Source: Phlebotomus papatasi
Lineage: Eukaryota > Arthropoda > Insecta > Diptera > Psychodidae
Length of the DNA: 64,000 nucleotides
Direction: 5' to 3'
Assembly: GCF_024763615.1 (NCBI RefSeq)
Contig: NC_077224.1
Span: 89,104,712-89,168,711 of the forward strand
Of the stretch, positions 11,721 to 22,830 are shown in pieces; positions within the stretch are counted from its first letter, which is position 1; every line of letters begins with the position of its first letter. The translations under genes and the position numbers were made by a program. The notes beneath the pieces are model-generated. The model ran no database searches. It worked only from the letters and a program-made list of their open reading frames with translations, and had not been told where the DNA came from.

Positions 11721-12962
11721 CATCATTTATGGACTGATTCAACATTTAGGAAATTTTAGGGGATTCTTATGCATAAATTAATAATCACACAAATCATAAG
11801 CGAAAGGAGACTTATCACTAGGCTTACCCTGTCTACTTTTCTGAATTGAAGGAAAAATTGTATTTAATACATTAACCTTATTGTGACCGTTTCAAAGTCG
11901 AGCATTTTGCGAAGCTGGGATGCTTTTCCATCCTTTTTCGAGTCTTCACCTTTACACAATTTCATGTGCAAGTTACATGAAGCAATTTGGTATAGAGGAA
12001 AGTTAAATTGCAAACTTATTGCAGTTAAAACTAAATTGATATGACTTTCAGGAGAATGACACACATTTTGCAATAAATTATTAAGCAAAAAGCCAAAATG
12101 CAGAGTGAGAATACAATTTTGAGATCAATTTCGGAGACAAGTGAAACTTCAGAGGGAAGTGAAATAAACACGTGGGAGTAGATCATGGTATCTCCCCTGT
12201 CCTCCCGAGACTCACTTAAATGGACTCAACAGGGCTCGGATGGAAGTGGGTAAGTTTCTAGACAAATTGGAAGCACGTAGCTCGCTTGTGTTCTGCACAG
12301 CACCATCTCTCTCACCCATTTCGCCATGGCGGATTTTGTCATGGGAAATGAAGCAAATTAGTTTCTGTACGTGGTACAGAGGTCAATAGTTCAGTTCAGC
12401 CCGATGATACGTTTTCAGCAACAACAAAAAAAAGACAGTCCTGGCAGAGTTTTGCAGAATACACAATTGTCAGAGTCAGAATCCTCAGTCTGTGGCATTG
12501 CAATGAGTATTTGGGAAACAATTATGGAAGTAGGAACAAGTATGACCAAGTATGTTCATACTTTATCAAAGTTCCTTCAATACTTAAGGAATTTAAGGAG
12601 AGAATAAAAATGTGAAAACCAATAGAGGTGTCAGTGTTTCCCTCTATTTTCTGTTATTTAAATATTTCTATTTTTTTTTAAATTTAATTTGAATTTAAAT
12701 TTAAACGTATACTTCAATCGAGATGTTTTTCACTTGAGAAAAATCATGGGGAACATCAAATTGAAGCATTAAAGCGTATTTCATAAATACAACTAGGACA
12801 TAAGTAATTCTATTAATTTTTGAAATTGTAAAAACTATCTTGTCAACTTTAGCGCATTTAGCGGTGGCCGCACAGAGTTTTAGTGTTCCGAAAAATTGTT
12901 TAATTCCCAGAAATCTTTCAATAATTTAAAGATTGAACAATCACAAAGATTGAAAATCTTAC

Positions 12963-13515
12963 CTTATCATGGAATCCTGATAGTGCCTTGAGGATGTCAT
13001 AGAGAGCGCAGATAACAAGTGCTGTTATCGCAGTTTCTTTGCAAAGAACTGCTAAGCTGGCTGCTGCGAAGGATCCAACAAGGGCAGCCCAGTGCCTGTG
13101 ATCACTCTTTTCCCGCCATTCCACATGCTGCATGTAGGCGAGAAAGCTCAGAAGGTAGAAGATGCAGGCACCTACATCTGCTCGACCTACTACACTCGCC
13201 ACAGCCTCAGTGTGAATGGGATGGGCAGCAAAGAGAGCACCAGTTACTGCTGGTCCCCATCCCGGTGCCAAAAGCTGGCGTGCCAATTTGAGAACCAGGC
13301 CCGTGGCTACGGCGTGCAAGAGTACGTTAGTCAGATGGTAGCCAAAGGGCCTGAATCCTCCCAGCAGGTGATTCAAGCGAAAACTCAGGACACACAGCGG
13401 CCTGAAGGAACCGTGTGAGCCAGAGTCCGTTAGTGGCGTGCCCCAGAAATCATTGTCCAGCATCTGTCGCCAGGGAGTCGACGTCAGTACGTCTGGATTC
13501 CCCAGCACGGCACGC
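12963..13515 (-). CDS. TMTC1/2: TMTC1/TMTC2-type protein, second coding exon
   Basis: Encodes residues 29-213. It joins exon A by a split Arg codon (AG|G), with acceptor tctttgcag at 13516. It ends at donor AAG|gtaaga (12962). Seen: DFWGTPL (51-57), GSHGSFRPLCVLSFRLNH (61-78), an HPIHTEAV motif (127-134) followed by GRADVGA (139-145), CKETAITAL (187-195), and several hydrophobic helices. These are hallmark positions of the TMTC membrane domain: human TMTC2 has SHKSYRPLC, HPIHTEAV and GRADVGA. Known of the family: this half forms the GT-C-like multi-pass domain in the ER membrane that transfers mannose to cadherin domains. No frameshift or missing conserved motif was noticed. GC content is well above the surrounding introns. 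Confidence 0.95.
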
Positions 13516-14677
13516 CTGCAAAGACAAAACACCATCCCTTAGAATCGATTGAAAGCTCACTATAGCAGCATTGTTTTCTATAAATAAAATTATGATTCCA
13601 AACAGGGATGTTCCTTCGTTATATTAAGATTTTTTTTTATGCTCAGGAAATACATAACATCACCGGTATATAATTCTATGCATGCCCCATCAGAACTTAT
13701 CAAATTGTCCCCAACTTCTTCACTATTTTCCCTCTTTTTATGCTTATTAAAACGGTGTGAGAAAAATCCCTGAAGATAGAGGATATCTGGTATAATGTGT
13801 CACAAACACATGTCATCGTCACATCGTCAAGCCCATAATTAACTCCCCAACATCATGCAACATCTTCTTGCTACCTGACGCATCCACATAACACGAGACA
13901 GGCGTTCAAAGAAGTTGGAAAGGTAGCATGGGTGTGTGACACATCAATTATTTCACGCATATTGCATCAAGTGCACCCCAACAGGTACTCATGACAGGTG
14001 ACGACAGGTAAACATGAAAACCTCCTGGGACTCAAAGCTACAAGACATTGCTAATTAATTGATACACTCACTCATAAGATTTCCTTTTCATTGTCCATAT
14101 CTTTTGAAGTCCTTCATGACATTTTCCCCATAATCAAGAAATACTCATTTCCGGCTAAACGATAAGAGCTACCGGCACGAGATTTTATAAGGAGCTGGGG
14201 GATTACCTCAAGAGTTGTGTAGGATTTCCCCAAGTCTTTTTTTTGTGTAGAGGGCTATATATTTAATAGATCTGAACACTAGAGAAAATAATTATTTAAT
14301 TTCTAAACGAAATGATTGATCTACCAATAAAGAGTAAAAGATTTTGACATTGGAACTTCGAGGACCGTAAGTCTTTCTTGTAATCTTCAATAACATCTGT
14401 AGTTTTCTTTACCATCTTTCCACATCTTCAAAAAAAAATTCTTTGAATCATCAAATTTAGGGGAATGTAGGATAGTTTCACACAGGAATTACTTTCGAAA
14501 AAAAAGATTTTTAGGACGAGAAATAATTATTTAGGAATTGTCCTACATATTTCAGATATTATCGCTGCGCGTGACTTCGCACTCTGCTCTTCGTAAGCTT
14601 TCCTTTAATTCTAGGACTTATTAATAGATTTTCGCCATTTTCGCCGATCTGGTTTACCATATCCCAGTACATTGGTA

Positions 14678-14899
14678 CACTGAGAGAAATCCGAAAAAGT
14701 TAAAATAACATTCCGGAAATGTTAATTTTACCCTGCATTATTCATCCGAAATCGTTGTTAATATTATGCTTTTCAGGAGATTTATAGGTTAAAGTTACCC
14801 TTTTTCATGTTAATTTTACACATTTAAAGGTGTAAAATTAACATTAAAAATATTGATATATTTTTAAAAAGTTAATCACACTCTCTTTTTTTCTCAGTG
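14678..14899. mobile_element. CACTGAG-ended MITE, copy 2
   Basis: Begins cactgagagaaatccgaaaa and ends ctctttttttctcagtg, a short terminal inverted repeat (cactgaga). The body is homologous to copies 1 and 3. The target duplication is not resolved. CACTG termini recall CACTA-type elements, but three-base duplications are not evident, so the class is left open. Confidence 0.85.
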
Positions 14900-14999
14900 T
14901 GTATGTTATATACCAAGTAGAGCAGAAATGAGCAATCAACGATTGCAAACGAACAAACGTCAAATGACAATTGTTTGTCAATGGTCAAAACCAAGGAAT

Positions 15000-15360
15000 A
15001 GATAACTGTGCCGCTCGGTTCACTCGAGTGCCGATCTGTCGATCTCATCCTGGTCTGCCGCAAATAAGTTTACAAAATTAATGTTTCCAATACAGTATGT
15101 TAATATTTACCTCACTCATTGGTATTACCTGTAGGAATTTTATAATGTTACACAAACTTAAACGAATTCTTTGCTAAATCGTGCAGATCTGCTGATTTTT
15201 GTGAATGAACATGGCATGTTCAATATGCGGATCTGTCGATTTCTGGCCAAATTGTGCTTATATGACGATTTCTGAGCATAATAGTGCCAATCTTTTGATT
15301 TTTACCTCCAAATTGGCACAATTTTGCCGATAACCGCACACGGTTCATACTAAGAGCCAC
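15000..15360. repeat. Tandem ~30 bp 'gccgatctgtcgattt' repeats, block 1
   Basis: Imperfect repeats of tgccgatctgtcgatttctg with ggccaaattgtgc spacers run from ~15020 through ~15345. They end with ttttgccgataaccgcacacggttcat and gagccactnattcac. A second block with the same ending lies at ~15730-15955. A CACTGAG MITE sits between the two blocks. Confidence 0.7.
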
Positions 15361-15464
15361 TTATTCACCCCTTAGATAGACAATTGTGCCACTCACATGT
15401 GCCGATTCGGAAGAATTTCTGCAGAATTTCCACAAAATTTTGTAGAATTTCGAAAACTGTTGCA

Positions 15465-15715
15465 CACTGAGAGAAATCCGAAAAAGTTAAAATAACATTC
15501 CGGAAATGTATATTTTACCCTGCAGTATTGATCCAAAATATGTGTAAATATTACCCTTTTTAGGTGTATTAGGGGTTAAAGTTACCCTTTTTCATGTTAA
15601 TTTTACCTTTAAAAAAGTATAAATTTAACATTAAAAAATGTTGATATATTTTTACACCTAAAATTGTTAAAGTTCTAAGGAAAAAAGTTAATCGCACCCT
15701 CTTTTTTTCTCAGTG
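15465..15715. mobile_element. CACTGAG-ended MITE, copy 3
   Basis: Begins cactgagagaaatccgaaaa and ends ctttttttctcagtg. It is the most complete copy together with copy 2. It lies between two blocks of gccgatct repeats. Confidence 0.85.
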
Positions 15716-15729
15716 CACGAGTTTAAACG

Positions 15730-15955
15730 AACGCCATTCTTCGTAACACCGACTGACATTTAAATCTGCCGATTCTTCGCTAAAATCGTATTGCTACCGA
15801 TTTTTGCTAATTATCATGCCGATCTATCGATTATTGGCCAAACTGTGCCAATCTCTCGATTTCTTAACAAAATAATGTGCCGATTTGTCGATCTTTAGCA
15901 TCAGATCGGCACAATTTTGCCGATCGCCGCTCACGGTTCATTTTGAGAGCCACTA
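15730..15955. repeat. Tandem 'gccgatctgtcgattt' repeats, block 2
   Basis: Same repeat unit and same end block as block 1: cacaattttgccgatcgccg then cacggttcat and gagccactaattcac. It looks like a duplicated minisatellite-bearing element. Confidence 0.7.
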
Positions 15956-16084
15956 ATTCACTAGTTTGAATAAGAATTTAATAAGAATTTTGTGTAAAAA
16001 TTTGTGTACAAGATATTAAGCCCTTTAAGAGTACGTTTAGTAGTCGTAGTAATCTCAGTGATGTAACCAAAAACGCTGTTAACA

Positions 16085-16315
16085 AGTTATATGAATTTTG
16101 GTTCAGTTTTAGTTTAGGTTTAGTCCAGTTTCCGATGGTCTCAAAATTCAAAATAACAAACAATTTTATTGGTTTTTCAAAATTTAATGGATCACCTTCC
16201 TATGTTGTCCAATCTTAAGTGATAATTTTCCAAAAGTTATTGATTGATAAGAAATTAGTGAAGTGAAGCTAGGCCTTAGGTCTGAAGGCCGTATAAGGCC
16301 TTACTGAGAGAAGAA
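16085..16315. repeat. Dispersed repeat shared with 27.1-27.3 kb
   Basis: Contains (a)ggtttag(t/c)c(c/t)agtttccga(t/a)ggtctcaaaa near one end and gccttaggtctgaa...gccgtataaggcc(t) at the other. The same order of motifs is seen at ~27115-27315. The ends are partly complementary (foldback). Boundaries are approximate. Confidence 0.5.
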
Positions 16316-16362
16316 AATGTTTCACTGGTTCGCAAAAGTGAACTGTTATCAGTATTTCAAAG

Positions 16363-16709
16363 GGGTCCCGGTCAAAATCCCGAAAGCCAAAATCCCGAAA
16401 GCCAAAATCCCGAACGCCAAAATCCCGAAAGCCAAAATCCCGAATTGGCCAAAATCCCGAATTCTTAAAAATGTCACAGCTACTCCCACGATTGTATCCG
16501 CGCTTGCTGGAGGCAAAGGGAAATCTTCTGTGTCTTAGGAAATTATTCTAAACATTTTCCTCCATATAATTTCATCCCTTTTAAGATTTTGAAAATTCGG
16601 GATTTTGGCTTTCGGGATTTTGGCTTTCGGGATTTTGGCCTTTTCGGGATTTTGGCGTTCGGGATTTTGGCTTTCGGGATTTTGGCTTTCGGGATTTTGG
16701 CCGCCACCG
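16363..16709. mobile_element. Foldback element made of an inverted pair of 15-bp tandem arrays
   Basis: The left arm is about six units of aaaatcccgaaagcc with minor variants. The right arm is the inverse array (ggctttcgggatttt)n of about seven units. About 120 bp separates the arms. The outer ends are gggtcccggtcaaaatcccg and (inverted) cggtggcggccaaaatcccg. It is flanked by a perfect 9-bp direct repeat, atttcaaag, at 16354-16362 and 16710-16718. An 8-9 bp duplication would fit hAT, P or similar cut-and-paste transposition, but the superfamily is not determined. Confidence 0.8.
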
Positions 16710-19091
16710 ATTTCAAAGATATTTAACGGTTTTCTTTAAGTAAAACCTATATTTATTTTTTTTTGTATAAAGTACGAATTTAATTGAAAATCTTCTAATT
16801 TATTTATCTTGTAAGTTAATATTTTGGTTGCTTTAAAATCTTTAAAGTATGACTTCTAAAACAAACATTGAAAGGTGATTAAATAGTGATATATTATTTC
16901 GTTGCGGTCATATGACATCGGCTGAGGAAAGCATTCATGTATATATCCAACATAATTTATTGCTCCTTCCAATATTTAAATTTATCATTCAATTGTATTT
17001 AATGATATCGTATATGGGAACAAATACTCCTCTATCCAAATATTGTCTGATAACCTTCTAAAAGTTCAACATCTCCCAATCATGTTTAATTAAATTAATA
17101 AGCAAATTACCTTTGTGCTAATTAGCATCAGACAATTTGATTATTACAACACAAAATACGAGTATATTAGATACAATTATACCCTTTTCCCTTTGCGGTA
17201 TTATCCACGAAACTTATACTTATATGGATAATATAATATATATATATGTATTCGTGGGGAATTTCGCGAAAGGGATTGACATGCAGGAAGTTACTGAATG
17301 TTATATTATACAATACAGCATGGTGAATTTTCTACGCTATAATTAATCAATATAGCAATTTTAGATGAATGCCAAATGAGGATGGAGGCTCAAGAGGGGA
17401 AAGTTGAAATTGAGTTTGACTAAGCTATTTATTCTGTATTCCGTAGCAGAAAGTTGATCGCGTATGGTTTCAACACCAACAGATGAAATAAATTGAAACA
17501 TAAATTTACAACCAATTCATCTCACTAAACTTTCAAAACTCCATGGGAAAATTTTCACGCAACCTGTATTTCAATATTTTGTTGTAGGAAGAATAGTCAT
17601 TGTACCAATCGTGCTAATATCATTATAAAAAGTTTTACCTTCAGTTTGTTATGAGTTTTATGGAAAAAAAAATCTTTATGTCATGTTTCAATTGTTTTCT
17701 TATTGATATATTACCATTCATTGGCAAATACATGATATAGCCATATTTATTGGAAAAGAAGCTAAGGAGGAAGAAGGACATAACATAAACTTTTAGAAGG
17801 GGGATTAAAAGAGATTTTCATTTAATCCATAATAAAGAAAATATCAATTTCACCCGTCATCTTTTCCGTCTTCATTCCATTGAGATTATCGACTGTGAAA
17901 AAAAACGGTTGGAAGTTTGCAGTTGAGTGTCACCGAAGGTTTACGGAGGGATGGCAAGGAAAGTGTATAAACTTTATAAACTTTCGCGAACGCGAAATAC
18001 AAGAGACCTTTCGAAATTTAATTTCGTTTAAATCTTGGAATGTGCAAAAGAAAACAGAAAAATTGAAGTATTTAATTATCTGTGTTACTCAAACTCAATT
18101 AGGCCAAACGGTCAGAGATATCGACTTCTGGTATTCGGTCTCCTCTCAGAAGTACATCGTCGTTTCTTGCTTTCATATCAGTTTTTTCAGTTATCAAAAA
18201 GCTTTTAAAGTAAAAGTCTACTCAGAGTCTATTTGAAAATGTTCAAAATAAAAAAAAATAAAGAGAACGTGTATCAAGTTCTATCCTCTTTCCCAGTAAT
18301 TGTGGAAAAATGCAAGTATATAAGCTCATATTAAGAACCAATAAAAGCAAGAGAAAATTTATAGAAATGAGTCAATAATAAATAGAGAAATTTGTAACTA
18401 ATATCCCCCTTTTTCTTCGTTTATGTTTTATTGAAAGGTTGAAGTTACTTCATCTATTGAGATAAGAAGAAAATGTTACATGGGGGAAAAAGCTCCTTTT
18501 TGTCTGGTGAATGGAGAAATTGAGAAAAAGAAAATATTTTTCACGTAAATCTTTGATTCTCTGCACAAGTCAAGAAAAGTAGTCTTTCTTGAAGATGCTT
18601 CACGGTCACGTCCATCAAATAAATTTCAAATGTGTGCCAAACAACACAATATCGTACAGCAATGGAGAGAGAGAAACTGTCCGGAAGTGGAGCCTTATGC
18701 TCACCAACTGGTGCCCTATCTACTTCCTCCTCCTCACCAGAATATTGAGTAAAGCTTTCCCTATCTGGTAGTCGCGCAAATTGAGGGTTGCCACAAATTG
18801 TGGATCTTTTCTTCGGCTTATTTTCTGAGCTTCTCTCCTATACTGCAAATGGAGTATGAGTCTAGACATGGGCCGTATATGGATATATTATAGGATGCCT
18901 CTGGGGCGTAACTCTAATTGCGTTTTGGTGGAACAGTAAAAGTGTACGTGATGAAAAGAAAATTGTATGTAATGTTCGATTGAAGGACATTAATTTTGAT
19001 ATTGGCATTTTCCCCCATGTCATATCATTTGAATTTCACCAATGCAATGATCCAATTATAGCGCTCAAACTCTAAAATAAAGAACTATCTA

Positions 19092-19306
19092 GGGGAAAGT
19101 ACTCTCCTTTCGAACCTTCATGCCTTCGAATAATGTGAATTTCTATTACTTTTCCTAAGAGATTTCCACATGATTGTCACATAATTATCAATAATTGACA
19201 ATAAGCTAACTAATATTTAATAGAAATGTTTAAGTCTCTTAGGAAAACTTAAAGAAAATTCACAATATTCGAAGGCATGAACGTTCAAACGGAGAGTACC
19301 TTCCCC
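19092..19306. mobile_element. Foldback MITE on TA, ggggaaagtactctcc termini, copy 1
   Basis: The left end is ggggaaagtactctcctttc with the cttcatgccttcgaatantgtgaa arm. The right end is ...ggagagtaccttcccc. TA flanks both sides. A second copy of the same family lies at 42366-42554. Confidence 0.85.
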
Positions 19307-19400
19307 TATCTGTATATAATTTTTAGAGTTTTGGATTTTAAACTTATGGTTGTTTGTATCAGCAATCGTTTTATTAATTACCAATTCACCTCCAATAAAA

Positions 19401-19704
19401 GAGGATCTCAGTGGTGCAAAAGGTAAGACCGTTGAGCCTTGGGCGGACGAGATCTCTGACTCAACTCGGAAAGTTGTGAGTTCGAGTCCCGCCCGGTGCA
19501 AGCAACCGAATGTCAGGAAATGGCATTTTCACTGTATAATGCACCGCCTCTGCTAAAAAAAACTCGGGATCATGGAAGAAGCATCCCTACTACGAGGAAG
19601 TTGTTCCTGGGCAGTCAACACATGGACTTAGCAAATTCTTCCATCACGGAATACAACAGCAATATAACGTTATCACATTGTAATAAAGTATTCCGATACG
19701 ATTA
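19401..19704 (+). mobile_element. tRNA-derived SINE, full-length copy 1
   Basis: About 304 bp. The head contains an RNA polymerase III A-box-like tggtgcaaaaggt and a B box gttcgagtccc. The body has accgcctctgc and gaggaagttgttcctgggc, and the tail is taataaagtattccgatacgatta. It is bounded by a perfect 13-bp target duplication, acctccaataaaa, at 19388-19400 and 19705-19717. The head's A-to-B box spacing is long, which suggests a class II (Leu/Ser-type) tRNA ancestor; this is inference. Short open frames across it are not genes. Confidence 0.9.
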
Positions 19705-19723
19705 ACCTCCAATAAAAAGGCTC

Positions 19724-19965
19724 TTAACACTAAACCTACCGACTGTTTTTGGTCGTTTTTCGGTCAAATGACAAACCATAGTAGGGTAGGATACTCAACA
19801 AATTTGTGTTGGAAAAGAGCAAAAAATTAAAATTTAAACACTGAAAAATATAATACATGCATATTTTAAGAAATTGATAAAGTTTGATAGTGAAAAGGTA
19901 CCATTTAAATACGTGTTAATTTTAAACCGGTCAATTTGACCGGGTCTTGGTAGGTTTAGTGTTAA
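19724..19965. mobile_element. piggyBac-like MITE on TTAA
   Basis: The termini are ttaacactaaacctacc and its exact inverse ggtaggtttagtgttaa, so the TTAA target is present at both ends. It is 242 bp including both TTAA, and non-coding. TTAA target duplication is the signature of piggyBac transposases. It lies immediately downstream of the SINE at 19401. Confidence 0.85.
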
Positions 19966-20019
19966 TAGTGGTGATGTATAGTTGTAAACAGATGTGACTC
20001 GTTTTCCAAATACCGCAAA

Positions 20020-20100
20020 TAAGGGTGACTTACCCCATCCTGTTCGTGACATGGTAGATCAGACATGGTAGATTGCATCGGTAAAGGCCATCTTTAAGAT
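20020..20100. repeat. Fragment of the 'acatggtagattg.atcggtaaaggccat' family
   Basis: Shares gacatggtagattgcatcgg and the following taaaggccatctttaag with the fuller elements at 36320-36515 and (inverted) 56526-56722. Only part of the element is present. Confidence 0.6.
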
Positions 20101-20800
20101 AAAAAAATTCAAATAGGGCACTTCTTTTGCTTAAGATTCTCTAAGGAACATAAACCATAGAGAATCATCTGTGAAAATTGGTCTAAATGCTTCAGAATTT
20201 GCGATTTTGACACAAAAGGGCAAAAGGACCAAAAAACAATTGATGGCGCCGATCTAGATGCATCGCTAGATAAAGATGATCAAATTATTATTCTGAAGCA
20301 ATAAACGTGACTCAGAAATGTATTTCTAAGCATTTACGAAGAATAGAAAAACCGAAAGGAAGTAAAATGGGTGCTACTACAGGAATTGACTGAATGAAGG
20401 ACAAAAATGCAAAAGTGTTTTGCATTTAGAGTTTCCAGCTTCGAATTGGCACAGATGATGAGAAATGGATATAGTCCGAGTATTACAAACAGGAAACGTC
20501 GGTGTCGCAACTCTCATTCAACGGAAGTATCACAATCGGTAGAATGGCTAAATCGCTTCGGGAAGAAGAAAGCGTTCAGCGTTTGGTATGATCAAGTGAA
20601 ACTGTCAATGGCCATCGTTAAGAACCACAATTGATCAATTTGGACCCTGAATTATTTTAAAAATGAGCGAAATGAGACAAAAACATATTATGAGTGATAT
20701 TGTAATACGGTAACAATCCATGCTATTGCACATTATGGCCTAGTACTAGGACAACATCAAAACGCTAGATTGGGATGTGCAACCGCCCTTATATTACCAG

Positions 20801-21048
20801 GTAGAGAAATTCTGTAACAGTATGACAATGTCATATGACAAATTCAAAATTATTTTATGTGGTAAATGCGAAGGAACTAATGGAACTAATTGAAAATTCG
20901 ATTCATATTAATTACAATGAGCTCTATAGAGCTTTTCCAATAGTCATTCGATTCTCAATTCTCACTAGACTTTAATGATGTCCTGTTCCTGAATTTACTA
21001 CGAGAATTTGTCATATGACATTATCATAATGTTACAGAATTCCTCTAC
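20801..21048. mobile_element. Foldback MITE with gtagagaaattctgtaaca termini
   Basis: The left arm is gtagagaaattctgtaacag then caatgtcatatgacaaattc. The right arm is the inverse, ending ctgtag-like gttacagaattcctctac. It is about 248 bp. The subterminal stretch acaatgtcatatgacaaattc recurs alone at 38975-38996. Confidence 0.75.
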
Positions 21049-22111
21049 AGGATATATTATAATTATATCAGCAAGACATGTCAATTTAATCTAAAATATT
21101 GCGTTATATGTAAAATATGGTGAAATATTGCTATGAGAACAGTAATTTGACTTCATAAGATGAGAGAATGCTTTTCTCATATTACACCAATTGTAGAATT
21201 ATCTGAGAAAGTCCATGTGGTGTCCTCCATCCCTGGCTCACGTTTCGAATTTCATGTTTCCGCGCGCGCGTTTCTCATCGTACAATATAATTGGAAAACT
21301 TGAACTCTGCGGGAAATTGCAGAAGAGTGAGATTTTCAGAGGAGAATAGGTACTCTTATTTCATGCAACACATTCCCCCGAAAATTCGAATACATGTTAT
21401 ATATAACTATGGGAGATACGAGCCACGAAATCGATGGGATTTCGTCGCTTGAATCAGCAAATGTTTCTCTCTACAGTGTTAAAATCATTGCAAATGGTAT
21501 AATTGCTGATTTAAAGAACGATTTTGCGCCAGGGAGACTGTTTCACCGTTGAGAGGAGTTCAATCGGAAGGAAATTCCTGTGTAAGGGTGTCGGCGAGGA
21601 TGGCAAAAGTGTGGGAATTTATTGAAGATATCCACCCAATGAATGTGCTTACATACGTTTTAACTGCTTCTCTTGTATACAGATGGTGAATGGAAAACTT
21701 CGCTGGAGAGATTTCGCTGTTTGCCGTGATAAGCCAAAGCACCTGGTCAGAGTCACACGCGGCTGACACTTTTTATCTTTCAACCATTGAAAAAGCTCCT
21801 CGCAACACTTCACAACCTGAAACACTTCAGATCAAGTCTGTTGAGGGTGGCGGACTGAATTTATTTCTTGCGCTTTCAGAGAGTAGCGAAACGGGAATGG
21901 TTATTAAAAAAAAACTTATCGAGTATTTGTTCGTTCGTTATTTGTTTAATTTATTTCTTGTATAACACGAATTAGCCAAACAATTGTTTTCTCTTATCAG
22001 GAGTGCTATCTATCACACTTGTGGAGACGCCGCGTCCTTGTTTCTCTCAATTCGTTCTAAATTATAATTTGTCTCCCCTGAAGTATATCGTTAAGCTAAA
22101 AATTTCTTATA

Positions 22112-22292
22112 GGGGGAAGTGGAGCACCTTTGAAATTGGGATTTTTCACCTATTTTTAAATAAAATTGAGATCAAGCGGGATATATTTTAGATTCTCAAT
22201 CTGTTTGTGCAGCTAAATTATATCACAATAAGGCTCAATTTTATTTAAAAATAGGTGAAAAATCCTAATTTCAAAGGTGCCCCACTTCCCCC
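22112..22292. mobile_element. Foldback MITE on TA, near-perfect 60-bp arms
   Basis: The arms begin gggggaagtggagcaccttt, continue through ttcacctatttttaaataaa, and are repeated inverted at the right end (...ccacttccccc). TA flanks both ends. It is 181 bp. The related element at 55205-55382 and the half-element at ~24100-24150 share ggg(g/c)aagta(a)gg(a)tacctttnaa. Confidence 0.85.
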
Positions 22293-22399
22293 TAACGATC
22301 TCATAAGGCCATTTTTAAAATTGCTACTCTAGCATTTCTTATTGTTATTAAAAAGCTTTGCATTGCAGTTAGTTAAGATTTTTTCCAAAGTTCTGAATG

Positions 22400-22830
22400 A
22401 AAGCTTTACCAAAACTGTCATATTTTTTTATGGAAGAACGTTTTTTAGACAAATTTAAGCTTTCGAAGTTCAATCAATATCCATATATTCTAATTGCTTG
22501 ATATTTCCTAAAACAATTGAGAGCCTAGACCTTTTTCCTTAAAGAAGAGAAATTAAAAAATAGACCTTACTATGTAATTTTTTTGCGCAATATTTTATGG
22601 TATTTTTTTCACACTTCAAAGTGTCTTTTGGAAAAAGTAACTAGTAAAAATTATAGAGGGTTTATCAGGGTTAATAGTTATCGTAAAAATTTTTTGCTCG
22701 AATAGGGCTGTATTGTGTTTTCGTTCAAAATTCAAAAAGTCTACTACCTTGGCAGTTCGGGAGAGACGAACTTTTGCAGCTTTGGAAAAGTGTTAGTCAA
22801 AATTATTGACCACAGACTATGAAGATTTTA
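22400..22830. repeat. Partial relative of the 8270-8821 MITE
   Basis: Carries the internal unit gagagcctagacctttttcc...aagagaaa and an acttttgcagctttgg segment like the terminus of the 8.3 kb element. Clear termini are missing. Confidence 0.55.

Larger units (their letters stand above)
525..12962 (-). other. TMTC intron between exons B and C (~12.4 kb)
   Basis: Bounded by the donor AAG|gtaaga at 12962 and the acceptor tgcag at 525 on the minus strand. No further coding exon was recognised inside. It holds TA-target MITEs, a palindromic array (7.4-7.9 kb) and a degenerate tandem repeat (10.3-11.7 kb), which are listed separately. I see no recognisable structure in ~525-1890, ~2600-3690, 5700-7380, 8830-10250 and 11730-12900. 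The exceptions there are simple AT-rich runs, one GC-richer patch at ~12150-12370, and the short microsatellites listed below. Confidence 0.85.

Noticed and set aside
13019..13418. Plus-strand open frames opposite TMTC exon B
   Set aside because: They are shadows of the minus-strand exon, which has clear family motifs and splice sites.
16317..16538. Open frame with repeated IPKAK peptides
   Set aside because: It merely translates the 15-bp tandem repeat of the foldback element.
16363..16709. CRISPR array
   Set aside because: The regular short repeats lack unique spacers, are adjacent tandem units in an animal genome, and occur as an inverted pair with a target duplication.
17880..18236. 118-codon plus-strand frame
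   Set aside because: No recognised domain. Its second half contains the dispersed ggccaaacggtcagagata repeat, so it is probably fortuitous.
19401..19500. A free-standing tRNA gene at the A/B-box sequence
   Set aside because: No complete cloverleaf. The sequence continues into a shared body and tail with a target duplication, so it is a SINE head.
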